NCBI GenBank assembly: GCA_949126835.1
Contig: OX421497.1
Location: 6,081,354 to 6,145,353, forward strand
DNA: 64,000 nt
Direction of reading: 5' to 3'
Origin: Anisus vortex
Lineage: Eukaryota; Mollusca; Gastropoda; Planorbidae
Below, in pieces: positions 22,459 through 33,000 of the stretch. Position 1 is the first letter of the stretch; each line of letters begins with the position of its first letter. The notes beneath the pieces were generated by a model. It did not search any database, had not been told where the DNA came from, and worked only from the letters and a program-made list of their open reading frames with translations. The position numbers and the translations under genes were made by a program.

Positions 22459-25400
22459 AAAATGAAAGAATTAGGATAGAAACTGAAAGGGAAAATGAAA
22501 GAATTAGGATAGAAACTGAAAGGGAAAATGAAAGAATTAGGATAGAAACTGAAAGGGAAAATGAAAGAATTAGGATAGAAACTGAAAGCAGAGAAAGGAT
22601 AGAGATGGCACGCATGAATAGACCTGACCATCGTAGGGACAGCAATGGTATGGATATTAGCGCAATGAAGCAACACTTGCCTATATTCAGAGAAGAAGAT
22701 GTTCAAGATTTCTTTTTGCTTTTTGAGAGGATAGCTGTAGATTATCAGTTCCCTGATGATAAGATGGCTTTATTGTTAAGGTCAACTCTCAACAAAGGAA
22801 AAGCATTGGACGTAGTGTTGAGTTTAACACCCGAGGAAATAAATGACTATGAAGTAATCAAAGATAGGGTGCTAAAAAGTTATTCCCTGACACCAGAAAA
22901 ATATAGAAAGCTATTTAGAGACAGAAAGAAGGCATATGATCAAACTCATGTAGACTTTTTGAGACAAAAGGAGAAAATGTTAGAACAGTGGCTAAGGTCA
23001 CAGAATGTAAGTGAGTTTGATAAACTCAAGAACCTAATATTGTTTGAGGAATTCAATGATTGTATTCGAGTGGATATTAAAACTCACATCTCAGACCGAG
23101 GGGTTGAAGATGTGCATGAAGCTGCTAGATTGGCAGATAACTATGCCATAATTCACGCCAGCATAAAGCCATATTATGCTGACAAACCCAAAGTGCACAA
23201 ACCAGAGTCCAAGGAGGCTAGTAAACCAAAAGAGACAAGTGAAAACAATAATAAGAACAGTGGTGTAAATAATAATAGTAACTTAGTTCATTTCAGGAAG
23301 CAGACAGATGTAAATAAAGCAAAGGTGGTATGTTTCAATTGCAAGAAAGAGGGCCACATGAAGAAAGATTGTTGGATCCTTACCAAGAAGCAAGGTGCTA
23401 TTCTACACTGTGCCAGAGTGCAGAAAGATAGCAAGCAGACAGAAGAAGTGTGCAACACAGGGTCAAGAAACTCAAAAGAAATGCGGCCGGCATCGCCCAT
23501 AGTTGTGGAGTCGATGGTTTTTGAGAACAGTCTATCTAAGGTAAAAGAGAATAGCTGTACTCAATCTATTATGCTTTCAGAAGGCCGTGAGGAACAGATG
23601 GTTCCTGAAGTCCCGGAAGAGGACGACCTATCCGATTTTCGACCCTTTGTCTACGAGGGGACAGTGTCGACAGAAGTCGATGTACTCAGCAAGAAGAAAA
23701 TACAGATATTACGTGACACGGGCTCTGCTGTCAGCGTGATCCTGGAGGGCAGTGTGCCGTTAACGGATGCCACCAGTACCGGTGAGTCTGTTGTGCTGAG
23801 AGGTGCTAGTATGGAGGCTGTGGAAGCTCCACTGCACAGAATAAAACTCGAGTCGGATATTTTTACAGGTAACATCGTAGTGGGAGTGTGGCGCGCACTA
23901 CCCGTCAAAGGCGTTTCCATGATATTAGGAAATGACATTATGGGCGGCAGAGTCACTGTCGAGCCCATGGTTAAAGTGTTGGAGACAAAGATGGCGGAGG
24001 ACAAAAACCTACGTCCTGCCAATGAACGCCCAACATGTGCACTGACAAGAGCAATGCAGAAAAAGAAGTCGGTAAAGACTCCTGCTACGCCGTGTAGTGC
24101 AACGAAAGATGTGCTTGTCTGTTCTGAAGACACACATGCGAATGAAACAGTGATAACAGAAACACCTGACATCGATTTAAGTGCTACGTTCTTTGCTGAA
24201 CTAACAACTGGTGATGCAACCGAGAACGATAACATTTTGTCACCAAAGCAGAAATTGGTGAAAGAACAATTGAATGACGAAGTAATAATGCAACTCAAAA
24301 TGAAAGCTGTTGATGAAAAGACTGCAGATGCAATGGCGGAATGTTTCTACATAAAAGATGAAGTGTTGATGAGAAAGTCGAAACCGCTCAACTCAGGTAC
24401 AAACGAGTGGGACAGTATTCACCAGATTGTAATACCTAAGTGCTATCGTCAAGATATACTGCGTATGGCGCATGATCTTCCTTTCGCTGGTCACATGGGA
24501 GTCCGAAAAACGCACCACCGTATCCTCCCTTACTTCTACTGGCCAGGACTGAGAAGAGATGTCGAACAATACTGCAAGACTTGCCACGTATGCCAAATGG
24601 TAGGACGTCCTAACCAACGAATTCCTGTCGCTCCACTCCAGCCGATACCAGCGTTCGACGAACCATTCAGTCATATACTCATTGATTGCGTGGGCCCGTT
24701 GCCGAAAACAAAAGCCGGTTTTCAATACCTGCTCACAGTCATGTGTTCATCCACTCGCTTCCCGGAAGCCATTCCGTTGCGGAACATAACAACAGTGAAG
24801 GTGGTAGACGCCCTGACAAATTTCTTCACACGTTATGGCCTACCGAAGACAGTACAGTCCGACGAGGGGACTAACTTTACTTCGAACATTTTCAAACAAG
24901 TCATGGAACAATTAGGGATAAGCCATAGGCTATCAAGTGCCTATCATCCTGAGAGCCAGGGAGCTCTGGAAAGGTTTCATCAGACATTAAAATCGATGCT
25001 TAAAAAGTACTGTTATGAAAACGAGAAAGACTGGGATAAGGGTGTGCCTTATGTACTGTTCGCTGCAAGGGAGGCCACTCAGGAATCCCTGGGGTTTAGC
25101 CCATTCGAACTTGTGTATGGACACTCAGTCAGAGGTCCGTTGAAACTTCTACATGAAACTTGGCTAACGGACAGTGAACCGATTGGACTTTTGTCATATG
25201 TAGATAAATTTAAAAATAGGCTTTATCATGCTTTTAACCATGTGAAGATTCATTTTCCACAGATGCAGGAGCGTATGAGACAGAACTATGACCGTAAAGC
25301 TACAGCTAGAACTTTTGCACCAGGTGACAAAGTTCTTGTGTTTCTACCTTTGCAAAATCAGCCTTTAAGTGCAAAGTTTAGTGGACCCTATGAGATAGAG

Positions 25401-27023
25401 TCAAAGCTTGGCGAGGTCAATTATTTGATAAAGACTCCTGACCGGAGACAAAAGCAGAGGGTATGCCATATTAATTTGCTTAAGCCCTATGTTTCCAGGG
25501 AAAAGAGTAAACCACGGGAGGTCCCCATGATTTCATTAGCTAGGGTCCCGACGGATTTATCTAGGATAGAATATAAGTTTGCAGAAAGTAAACTTAATAA
25601 TACAGATGCCCTTAAGAGTTTAGATACAAGGCTAGAACATCTTCCGGTAGAAGATAAGGAGAAGATTATTGAGCTGGTACATGAATATAAGTCACTGTTT
25701 ACAGATGTTCCCAGGAGGACACATCTAATAGAACACGATGTAGTATTAACTGAGGGTGCCAGGCCAATTAAACAGCATCCATATAGAGTTAACCCCATCA
25801 GACTTGAACATATTAGAGCAGAGGTGAAGTATATGTTAGAAAATGACATAGTGGAAGAATGTGATAGCGAATGGTCTTCACCCTGTGTGTTGGTACCAAA
25901 AGCCGACAACACATTGCGGTTTTGTACAGACTTTAGGAAATTAAATAATTTGACAAAGACTGACTCGTATCCCATTCCTCGTATTGATGACCTCATTGAT
26001 AAGATAGGTGATGCGACGTATGTGACAAAAATTGATCTTCTCTCCGCGTACTTTCAGATTCCTTTGACGCCACGGGCACAGGAAGTATCCGCGTTTGTGA
26101 CACCTGACGGACTTTACAGGTATAAGGTCATGCCATTCGGACTCCGTAATGCCCCTGCGACGTTTCAAAGGCTTATAAACACCCTCACTCGCGGTATCTT
26201 CCAGTGTAATGCCTACCTCGACGACATAGTGGTGTATAGTACAGATTTCAAGACACATGTCAGTCAACTACGACACTTGTTTGAACGACTGAATAACGCC
26301 AATTTGACAATAAACCTGGCTAAGAGTCAGTTTGGACATGCCACTATCGAGTATCTTGGACATGTAGTGGGTGGTGGAAAGGTTAAACCAGTAAATGCTA
26401 AAATAGAAGCTATTCAGAATGTCCCAGTGCCACAGACAAGGAAACAACTCCGTAGTTACCTTGGAATGGCCGGGTATTATCGTAAGTTTTGCCAGGACTT
26501 TTCTACGGTAGCTTGCCCCTTAACTGACCTACTAAAGAAGAACAATCGCTTTGTTTGGTCTGACAAGTGCCAAAAGGCGTTTGATGAGTTGAAGTTAAGA
26601 TTATCCAGGGCACCTATTTTGGTGACCCCGCGTTTTGATAGACCCTTTAAAATTGCAGTAGACGCGTGCGATACTGGGATGGGAGCGGTGCTGACTCAGC
26701 AGGATGACCACGGAGAGGAGCACCCGGTGTGCTACCACTCACAGAAATTCAATATCCATGAACGTAATTATAATACAAGTGAGAAGGAACTTTTAGGGTT
26801 GATCCTAGCGTTAAAACAGTTTGATTTCTATGTAAACAGCTCTGGGTACCCGATAGAAATACTGACCGACCACAACCCTCTGACTTTTCTCTCCAGGGTC
26901 AAGCAAAACCAGAGGCTTGTTAGATGGAGCTTATTCCTCCAAGCCTATGACTTAAACATAAAACACCTGAGGGGTAGGGACAACGTCACAGCTGATACTC
27001 TATCTCGGGTGCTACATGATTGA
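22404..27023 (+). CDS. Gag-Pol polyprotein with order PR-INT-RT-RH
   Basis: One frame of about 1,530 codons. Residue positions here are counted from 22440. Residues 1-55: four 11-residue charged repeats (ENERIRIETER). About 60-250: Gag capsid-like region. About 298-312: CCHC knuckle CFNCKKEGHMKKDC. About 424: aspartic protease motif LRDTGSAVSVIL. About 676-720: integrase zinc finger (H-x-H..C-x2-C in GHMGVRKTHH and CKTCHVC). The integrase catalytic D, D and E fall near 748, 807 and 843 (LIDCVGPL, VQSDEGTNF, GALERFHQ), followed by a GPY-type C-terminal module (FSGPYEIESKLGEVNYLIKT). About 1130-1300: reverse transcriptase with RFCTDFRKLNN and the catalytic YLDDIVVYS. About 1400-1527: RNase H (IAVDACDTGMGAVL to GRDNVTADTLSRV). 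All catalytic residues look intact, with no stop. Confidence 0.93.
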   Translation, partial: KPKIPISYEENELERFRIENERIRIETERENERIRIETERENERIRIETERENERIRIETESRERIEMARMNRPDHRRDSNGMDISAMKQHLPIFREEDVQDFFLLFERIAVDYQFPDDKMALLLRSTLNKGKALDVVLSLTPEEINDYEVIKDRVLKSYSLTPEKYRKLFRDRKKAYDQTHVDFLRQKEKMLEQWLRSQNVSEFDKLKNLILFEEFNDCIRVDIKTHISDRGVEDVHEAARLADNYAIIHASIKPYYADKPKVHKPESKEASKPKETSENNNKNSGVNNNSNLVHFRKQTDVNKAKVVCFNCKKEGHMKKDCWILTKKQGAILHCARVQKDSKQTEEVCNTGSRNSKEMRPASPIVVESMVFENSLSKVKENSCTQSIMLSEGREEQMVPEVPEEDDLSDFRPFVYEGTVSTEVDVLSKKKIQILRDTGSAVSVILEGSVPLTDATSTGESVVLRGASMEAVEAPLHRIKLESDIFTGNIVVGVWRALPVKGVSMILGNDIMGGRVTVEPMVKVLETKMAEDKNLRPANERPTCALTRAMQKKKSVKTPATPCSATKDVLVCSEDTHANETVITETPDIDLSATFFAELTTGDATENDNILSPKQKLVKEQLNDEVIMQLKMKAVDEKTADAMAECFYIKDEVLMRKSKPLNSGTNEWDSIHQIVIPKCYRQDILRMAHDLPFAGHMGVRKTHHRILPYFYWPGLRRDVEQYCKTCHVCQMVGRPNQRIPVAPLQPIPAFDEPFSHILIDCVGPLPKTKAGFQYLLTVMCSSTRFPEAIPLRNITTVKVVDALTNFFTRYGLPKTVQSDEGTNFTSNIFKQVMEQLGISHRLSSAYHPESQGALERFHQTLKSMLKKYCYENEKDWDKGVPYVLFAAREATQESLGFSPFELVYGHSVRGPLKLLHETWLTDSEPIGLLSYVDKFKNRLYHAFNHVKIHFPQMQERMRQNYDRKATARTFAPGDKVLVFLPLQNQPLSAKFSGPYEIESKLGEVNYLIKTPDRRQKQRVCHINLLKPYVSREKSKPREVPMISLARVPTDLSRIEYKFAESKLNNTDALKSLDTRLEHLPVEDKEKIIELVHEYKSLFTDVPRRTHLIEHDVVLTEGARPIKQHPYRVNPIRLEHIRAEVKYMLENDIVEECDSEWSSPCVLVPKADNTLRFCTDFRKLNNLTKTDSYPIPRIDDLIDKIGDATYVTKIDLLSAYFQIPLTPRAQEVSAFVTPDGLYRYKVMPFGLRNAPATFQRLINTLTRGIFQCNAYLDDIVVYSTDFKTHVSQLRHLFERLNNANLTINLAKSQFGHATIEYLGHVVGGGKVKPVNAKIEAIQNVPVPQTRKQLRSYLGMAGYYRKFCQDFSTVACPLTDLLKKNNRFVWSDKCQKAFDELKLRLSRAPILVTPRFDRPFKIAVDACDTGMGAVLTQQDDHGEEHPVCYHSQKFNIHERNYNTSEKELLGLILALKQFDFYVNSSGYPIEILTDHNPLTFLSRVKQNQRLVRWSLFLQAYDLNIKHLRGRDNVTADTLSRVLHD
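22458..22590 (+). repeat. 33-bp tandem repeat inside gag
   Basis: About four copies of a 33-bp unit (GAAAATGAAAGAATTAGGAT and on) encoding an 11-residue charged helix-like repeat. The length is a multiple of three, so the frame is kept. The repeat lies immediately after the gag frame change. Confidence 0.9.
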
Positions 27024-28279
27024 CTGAATAATCCCATACTTCTTTTTCAGATCATCTCATTTATTCATTAAGAATGTGTCATGATAACCTATCATTCGTT
27101 TGAATTTTGATTATGGAATACCTATAGAATACTTGTATCATGCAGAAGTCAAGTCTTTTGAAAGTATTAATAATTTTTATAATCATGTATAATATTGATG
27201 TTCTGATATATTTTAAATTCATTTGATTCAATTCATTTTATTATGGAAAAGAAATTCCATTTAAATTTTGATGCACTATGCAATAAATATATATGCATGT
27301 ATCTACTTGATATGGATGGATGAAAGTTAATGGTCATTGCATGCAATTAAGTGGGAAACTTTAAGCTAATTGATTTATTATCTTGTTTTTTATTTTAGTT
27401 AATGAATGGAACTAAATAATAATATGTACAATTTTTATCTTAGAAAGAGATGTAATCTTAATTGGTATAAATTAATAGATAATATTGGAAAACTATTGCT
27501 AAATTGTTATATCATGGTAATAGAATGGGAAAAACTAGTGGATATTCACTATGTTGTATATAGGTTGTTATATATTCCATATATCCGGGAATGGAGGGAA
27601 ACAAAGGTACCTAAAGGTGGGCACTCATTCAACCCTGAACAATCTTTTATATTAAACTTTCAAATTTGCCAAAAACGCATAATAGTGGATTACATTTTAA
27701 TATTGAGATTACTGTAGTAATCGTAACTAGAGCGTATTTTCTCCTCATATTTGAGAAAAGGGGAAGTATCATCATCTTAGGTATGCACTCTGTTAATGTC
27801 AAGTTGACACTGTAATTTAAAGGGGAAGTAACCTATAGTTTGATTCGAGTTATGTATTACTTATCTTTTGGTTTGTATATTAGGAGTAAACTGTTGAAAA
27901 TTGACAGAGTTTGAGCAATGTTATATTTGTTTAAATAGATTAAGACTTTTTGCAAATTTTGGTGGAAATCCACACAACTGTACATAGTTAAAATAAGAAT
28001 GACTAGAATATTTTTTAATAATTTGTACTTGTTGAGACATTAGTTAATATTAATACTAACGGGGAAATATTTGTCCATCACGTTATAATCACAATTACCA
28101 TTGGGTAGTGACACTTTTTATAATTTAGTTGTGCCAGTGAGCCATGTTTGCTTAAATTGTCTTATAATCTTCCATTGATTGTTGGTTGTTAAAACGATAG
28201 TGTTAAGTACGAAAAATGTACCATGTTGAGTATTACTTGGGTAATTATGGTACATTATTTCTTTCATTGGGTGGGGGCG
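27024..28279 (+). other. 3' non-coding region and polypurine tract of the LTR element
   Basis: A 1.25-kb AT-rich stretch between the pol stop and the 3' LTR. A 103-codon frame at 27406-27717 has no recognisable features and no envelope-like signal or transmembrane pattern I would trust. The bases directly before the LTR, CATTGGGTGGGGGCG (28265-28279), are purine-rich as expected for second-strand priming. Confidence 0.65.
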
Positions 28280-28841
28280 TGTCATGTATATTGTTTTTCC
28301 AAGAATTGGAACACGCAATGTTTATTCTCCTCTCTCTCTCTTTTCTTACTACACACAATATTAGGACGTTTAGTAGGAAAACGAAAGGTTCTAGGTAATG
28401 CTGGGATTCTGTGTTGATCTCAAATTCTCAGAGTCTGGGAACGACTCATTATTTAATAGGGGAAGTTCCTATCGTTTTTGTTATGAGTTTCAAAATATGT
28501 TCCTTTGAACGTTTGTGTTTGCACTATTTTATTCTAACTGTACATAATAGATATATTGTATATATTGAACATACCACCTGAAATAAACTATCAACAACAG
28601 TTACACTGAAGCTTCTTTGTCAAGTTACTATCCTATAGTGTTGTATACATTACTATAAGATTTATCTACTACCATAATTTACAAGAGAGGAAATGTTGGA
28701 ATACAAATACTGAATTTGTATAAGAAGAGTTCGTGTAATACTGAAACATAAATACTAATAATTAAAGTCTCCCCTAGGACTAACGAGAATTATCAGCAAG
28801 ATCTACACAGCTCTGGCCACAAGGGGATTGTGGACGTAACA
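28280..28841 (+). repeat. 3' LTR
   Basis: 562 bp, the same sequence as the 5' LTR apart from lacking the 10-base GCCCAGGACT. Followed by GTAT, the target duplication. Confidence 0.95.
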
Positions 28842-28950
28842 GTATGTTTAGCTAAGTGTCGTCTGATTAAGTGTCCGCGTCTTTAAGTGTCGCGTGATTA
28901 AGTATCCGCGTGTTTAGGTGCCGCGTGTTTATCTGTTGCGTGTTTAAATA
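28842..28950. repeat. Degenerate GTGTCGCGT-type short repeats
   Basis: About seven imperfect units of the type TAAGTGTCCGCGTCTT, TAAGTGTCGCGTGAT and TAGGTGCCGCGTGTT. CpG-rich compared with the surroundings. The left continuation is at 21060-21103. Confidence 0.65.
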
Positions 28951-29375
28951 ATAAGAATAATGCTTATATAGCACACCAACTTTACGCTACGCCGTAGGCC
29001 TAAAGATTACGTAAGATTAACTAACTACTAACTAACTACCAACGAACAAATTCCACATGGCCCATTATTGTTATTTCTCGGCATATAGTTTCTACCAATG
29101 ATCTATAAAATTAATGGATTGCGCCTTCTTAATAAATTGGTTTGAGCAAAGTGAAGAAAAGCACTGCTCTATAGAAGAAAGGAAAAACTAAAAATTTCCA
29201 CTGCACTTACCGATATAAACAAAATTGTGTCTAAAACTTACTGTGCCACTGATCTATAAATCGATCGGAACGGAATCTATGTTGCTGCCATTTTACACAA
29301 TATGCAAATGGATTGTTGCTGTCAAGCTTCTGACTTCTTATTAATAATATAAAACTAACAATAATACTCAGAAAT
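28951..29375. other. SINE-like head and spacer
   Basis: ATAATGCTTATATAGCACAC at 28960 resembles ATGATGCTTATATGGCGCAT at 30625, so a truncated SINE may start here. The rest is AT-rich, with no gene. Confidence 0.35.
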
Positions 29376-29379
29376 ACTT

Positions 29380-29725
29380 AGAAATATCATGGGAGATAAT
29401 AAAGTATTTTCTTTTTCTTTGATTTATGAGTTACCGGTAATATTTCTTTCCTCAAACGGTTTATAAGGTCAAGGGAAATAATACATATTTTATCATTGGT
29501 TTAAAGTTTTAAATTTTAAAATATCTTTTGTTTAAACTTTATTTAAAATAAAAGAATGTATTAAATATTTATTTTAAAATTTGATTTTTGTGTTTCGTGT
29601 TATTAGTTTTTACACAAAAATAAAAAAAATGTAAATAAACATTTAAATTAATATTTGTCTAATGCAAAATTTCAAACACTTTTTGATTGTTTGTTAGATT
29701 ATATATATAAGGCATTTCAACTCTC
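29380..29725. repeat. Dispersed repeat family C, copy 3
   Basis: Shares GGGAGATAATAAAGT, GAGTTACCGGTAATATTTC and the AATAATACATATTTTATCA block with 12230-12620 and 14860-15190. Confidence 0.65.
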
Positions 29726-30604
29726 AAATGTTCATTGCTAAAAAACATAAAATAGAAAATTTATGACCGGCCATTAATTGGCTTTATTGACATTGTTTAT
29801 TCCTGGAGTCGCCACATTAGATGCTGGCGATGCCATAGATCCACTCTAGTGATTGGCCGGATTGTTGGAATTTTAGGTATTTGTGCCTTCCCTATTATAC
29901 CCGAAGACGGACGTCACACTAACAACATGGACACCGTCGTCAACGCCTCCTCTTGTCTTGTCTTGAAAGTTTCAGTTTCATACATTGTTTTGAACTTACA
30001 TTGCAAATGTGCAAAGTTATTCATATATTATTGAACTGTTGACATTTCAATTCTTGACTAAAAAAAATGAAACTGAAAGTTAGCCTAGTTACTAGTTGTT
30101 ACAAAAGTTTAGACAGACTTGTGTGTATCCATTCAGTATTTTTTAGGCTCCCGAGGAATAAAAACAATAAGCATTTATTTAACATTGAAACAAAAGCAAG
30201 TTCAAAGTTATCATTTTCCCAGAAATTACTTGGTGGAACTGCATAGGCCTATAATGTGTGTACAGGTATTGAACATTTGAATTTATTATCACCATCATGA
30301 GACCATGACATGAACAATCTTATCTTTAGACCCGTGGCCTAGACTCAAGAAATATATAGCAGATTCAAGTTATTCTATTTGCATCAAAAAGTGACTCTTA
30401 ATAATAATACTGACATTGATGAACATTCATTTTATAATTCAAATTACAAATTGTAGTCTAGAATGATAAAAAAAAAATTATCAGATCCAAGTTCTTCTCT
30501 TTACAGCACCGAGTGAATCGTGATATTGATTGTTGTTGAACAAATAATTTGCAGTTTAAGGTTACTGTAACGAACCAGATAATGTTACGTTCAAAAAAAA
30601 TATA
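29726..30604. other. Spacer, no supported gene
   Basis: A 61-codon frame at 29849-30034 is not recognised. AT-rich otherwise; one ATAGGCCTAT word lies at 30244. Confidence 0.3.
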
Positions 30605-30895
30605 AATAATAATAATAATAATAATGATGCTTATATGGCGCATATCCCGTCGATAACAGTTCTATGCGCTGAAACGGCAACAACAGACGAAAATGAAAAT
30701 ATGTAGCAAATATTGCTTGAAATAGGTGAGTCTTCAGTCGGCTTCTGAAGGTGTCGAAGCTAGGGCTCTGGCGAAGCTGTAGTGGGAGGTGATTCTAAGC
30801 GGACGGTCCCGCGTAGGAGAAAGCACGTTCGCCAGCAGACACTAGCGTCACACGAGAGATCCGCAGAGTAAGCTCATCAGAAGCTGAGCGGAGTG
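30605..30895 (+). repeat. SINE-like element, family E
   Basis: Starts with an AAT-repeat tract (30606-30625), then GATGCTTATATGGCGCATAT, and continues into a GC-richer body (GGTGAGTCTTCAGTCGGCTT .. GGACGGTCCCGCGTAGGAGA). A diverged relative lies at about 36990-37320 in an ERM intron. No pol III boxes were confirmed. Confidence 0.45.
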
Positions 30896-31105
30896 CGCGT
30901 AATTTGGCTAGTTGGACATCTTTTTTTATGCATCGTTGTAATGTTTTCTTTAATTATGTACCTATTGACTAAATTATTCAAGAGCTCAGTTGGGCTTTAT
31001 TAACAACATGTAGGGTCTACAAGTCTAAATAATTATGTCTCCAAATATAAAAATCTTTTTTTTAGAAGTATTGTATATAATTATCTCGTTTATAAATTTA
31101 GTAAC
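30896..31105. repeat. Dispersed repeat family D, copy 3
   Basis: CGTAATTTGGCTAGTTGGAC, GCATCGTTGTAATGTTTTC and TTCAAGAGCTCAGTTGGGCT match copies at 13395-13500 and 19440-19500. Confidence 0.6.
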
Positions 31106-31107
31106 TG

Positions 31108-31270
31108 ACGCCGGCTGGTCCAGCAGTTAGTTCACCGGACTGTCAACCAAAAACCAACGGTCAGGTCGAGGACCCTGGTTGTCGCTCCCCCCATCATTTA
31201 CTTGTAAGTAATACCTCGCCGAAAGGGGAACGGCGTGTGTGATATAACAATACCCGCGCCCCGTCCACCT
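31108..31270 (+). repeat. tRNA-derived SINE, family B
   Basis: A tRNA-like 5' part: GGCTGGTCCAGCAGTTAGTT (A-box region) and GGTCGAGGACC (B-box-like). Related pieces lie at 2725 (+) and 57400 (-). Confidence 0.5.
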
Positions 31271-32010
31271 AATGGAGTGGGCCCATCAGAGGTCAATAGA
31301 TGGTCTGTCACCGATGGGTTTCCACCCTTCCCCCCAAGCCGACAAGAGACGGAAGCGAGGAAAGTCGCTACATTTTCAAAATAAAGTCCTTATTATCTGC
31401 CCCTACGGGGAAAGGGACAGCACCTTGCATATCAGTATCAGGCAAAATATTTTCAACTTTCTCATGTCACGCCTTAAAAAAATACTTGTTTACTCTCAAT
31501 GACAAAGAAGAATGAATGATGCTTTTTAACCATTACTAGATCTATGGGCCTACAATAGAATTTATAAATTGTATGTATCTTTGATTCCATTTATCTACGA
31601 ATAAAAGTTAATTTATCCAAAAAGGGACAAAACCTTATAAATAACAAATGTACTTATTTTACATATTGTTTTTCTCTCCCTTTAAATTATTTCATTTTAT
31701 GCCACTGTTTTTATTTTCACTCTAAAACCGATATATCTGTTGATATCATTTTTTCTTGTCTTCTATCCCTTTGAGTTTGAGGTAGGTTGTGTACATTTGA
31801 AATAAGTAAGTCTGCATTACTTCTGTTTAGTGTTACTTAATGTAAACGTTTGCATGTTTATCATAAAAATTGATACAATACAATTGATATTATTTTATAT
31901 TCATTGTTATTGTACATGTAATTATAGACAAAAAACTGTAAAACTTTTTTTTTCTTCAATAAATATACAAATAAGATAACTTAAATATCATATAATAAAA
32001 TTATCCCAGC
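31271..32010. other. Spacer, no recognised gene
   Basis: Small overlapping frames at 31272-31515 are not recognised and overlap in different phases. The rest is AT-rich. Confidence 0.3.
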
Positions 32011-32017
32011 ATTGCCC

Positions 32018-32455
32018 AGCATAATCCATATTGTGGAATCTATTACGAACATGGTGTATATTATAGATGTCTGGTGGCATTATCCATATAGTTGAATCTA
32101 TTACTAACATGGTGTATATTATAGATCAGTCTGGTGGCATTATCCATATTGTGGAATCTATTACTAACATGGTGTATATTATAGATCAGTCTGGTGGCAT
32201 TATCCATATTGTGGAATCTATTACTAGCATGGTGTATATTATAGATCAGTCTGGTGGCATTATCCATATTGTGGAATCTATTACTAACATGGTGTATATT
32301 ATAGATCAGTCTGGTGGCATTATCCATATTGTGGAATCTATTACTAACATGGTGTATATTATATATGTCTGGTGGCATTATCCATATTGTTGAATCTATT
32401 ACAAACTTTGTGTATATTATAGATCAGTCTGGTAGAATTATCCATATTGTGGTTA
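32018..32455. repeat. 60-bp minisatellite, about 7 copies
   Basis: Unit CTGGTGGCATTATCCATATT plus 40 more bases, ending ATAGATCAGT. Some units are 58 bp because CA is missing (ATAGATGT). The unit length is a multiple of three, so long frames appear on both strands; they are by-products of the repeat, not genes. Confidence 0.93.
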
Positions 32456-32599
32456 CAAACTGTGTGTTTTTATGTTGCAGTAAGACAGCTCCTGGGGAAA
32501 CAACATGCATGGACCAAGTCTGTGGAGAGTAAACAGTATTGGCTAAGGCTAAACAGCACATGGTCAGCTTGACCCCAGTAGTGATAGAGCAGTTTGATG

Positions 32600-32775
32600 G
32601 GTGTAATACATTTTGCACAAATAACAATCTGGTACTGGTATCAATTTTGCACAAATAACTATCTGGTACCGGTATCAATTTTGCACAAATAACTATCTGG
32701 TACCGGTATCAATTTTGCACAAATAACTATCTGGTACCGGTATCAATTTTGCACAAATAACTATCTGGTATCAAA
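32600..32775. repeat. 34-bp minisatellite, about 5 copies
   Basis: Unit AACTATCTGGTACCGGTATC plus AATTTTGCACAAAT. The first unit is variant (CAATCTGGTACTGG), the inner ones identical, the last truncated. Confidence 0.92.
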
Positions 32776-32799
32776 CAGCAATGTTATAAAGTTATACCG

Positions 32800-33000
32800 A
32801 ACAGCTAATTCATTTCTAACAGCTCACCCATATCCAAAACCTATCCTATATAATATCAACTAGCCATATCACCTTGAACAGCTAACTCAAATATAAAGGC
32901 TCACTCATATCTAGCAGCTCACAAATATTTAACAGCTCACTCATATTAAACAGCTCAATCATATCTAACAGCTTTCTCATTTCAAACAGCCATTTCAAAT
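32800..33000. repeat. Degenerate 18-bp repeat (AACAGCTCACTCATATCT)
   Basis: About ten imperfect units of the type AACAGCTCAYTCATATYTA. More diverged than the two arrays just to the left. Confidence 0.7.

Larger units (their letters stand above)
21104..28841 (+). mobile_element. Full-length Ty3/gypsy-type LTR retrotransposon, Gmr1-like pol order
   Basis: A 7.7-kb element with TG..CA LTRs (21104-21675 and 28280-28841) and a 4-bp flanking repeat GTAT (21100-21103 and 28842-28845). It has a 5' leader with three tandem blocks, a short gag N-terminal frame, a long gag-pol frame and a purine-rich tract before the 3' LTR. The order of domains in pol is protease, integrase, reverse transcriptase, RNase H. 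Ty3/gypsy elements usually have integrase last; the Gmr1 group, first described in cod and other deuterostomes, is the known exception. The LTRs match base for base by eye apart from one 10-bp indel, implying a recent insertion. Confidence 0.93.

Noticed and set aside
23651..24298. 215-codon minus-strand frame inside pol
   Set aside because: Shadow of the protease/integrase coding strand.
27406..27717. Possible envelope or extra gene in the LTR element
   Set aside because: The frame has no signal peptide, membrane span or known motif and lies in AT-rich 3' sequence.
32061..32393. 105-108 codon frames on both strands with a 20-residue repeat
   Set aside because: They are created by the 60-bp minisatellite, whose unit is a multiple of three; both strands are open and no start or splice context supports a gene.
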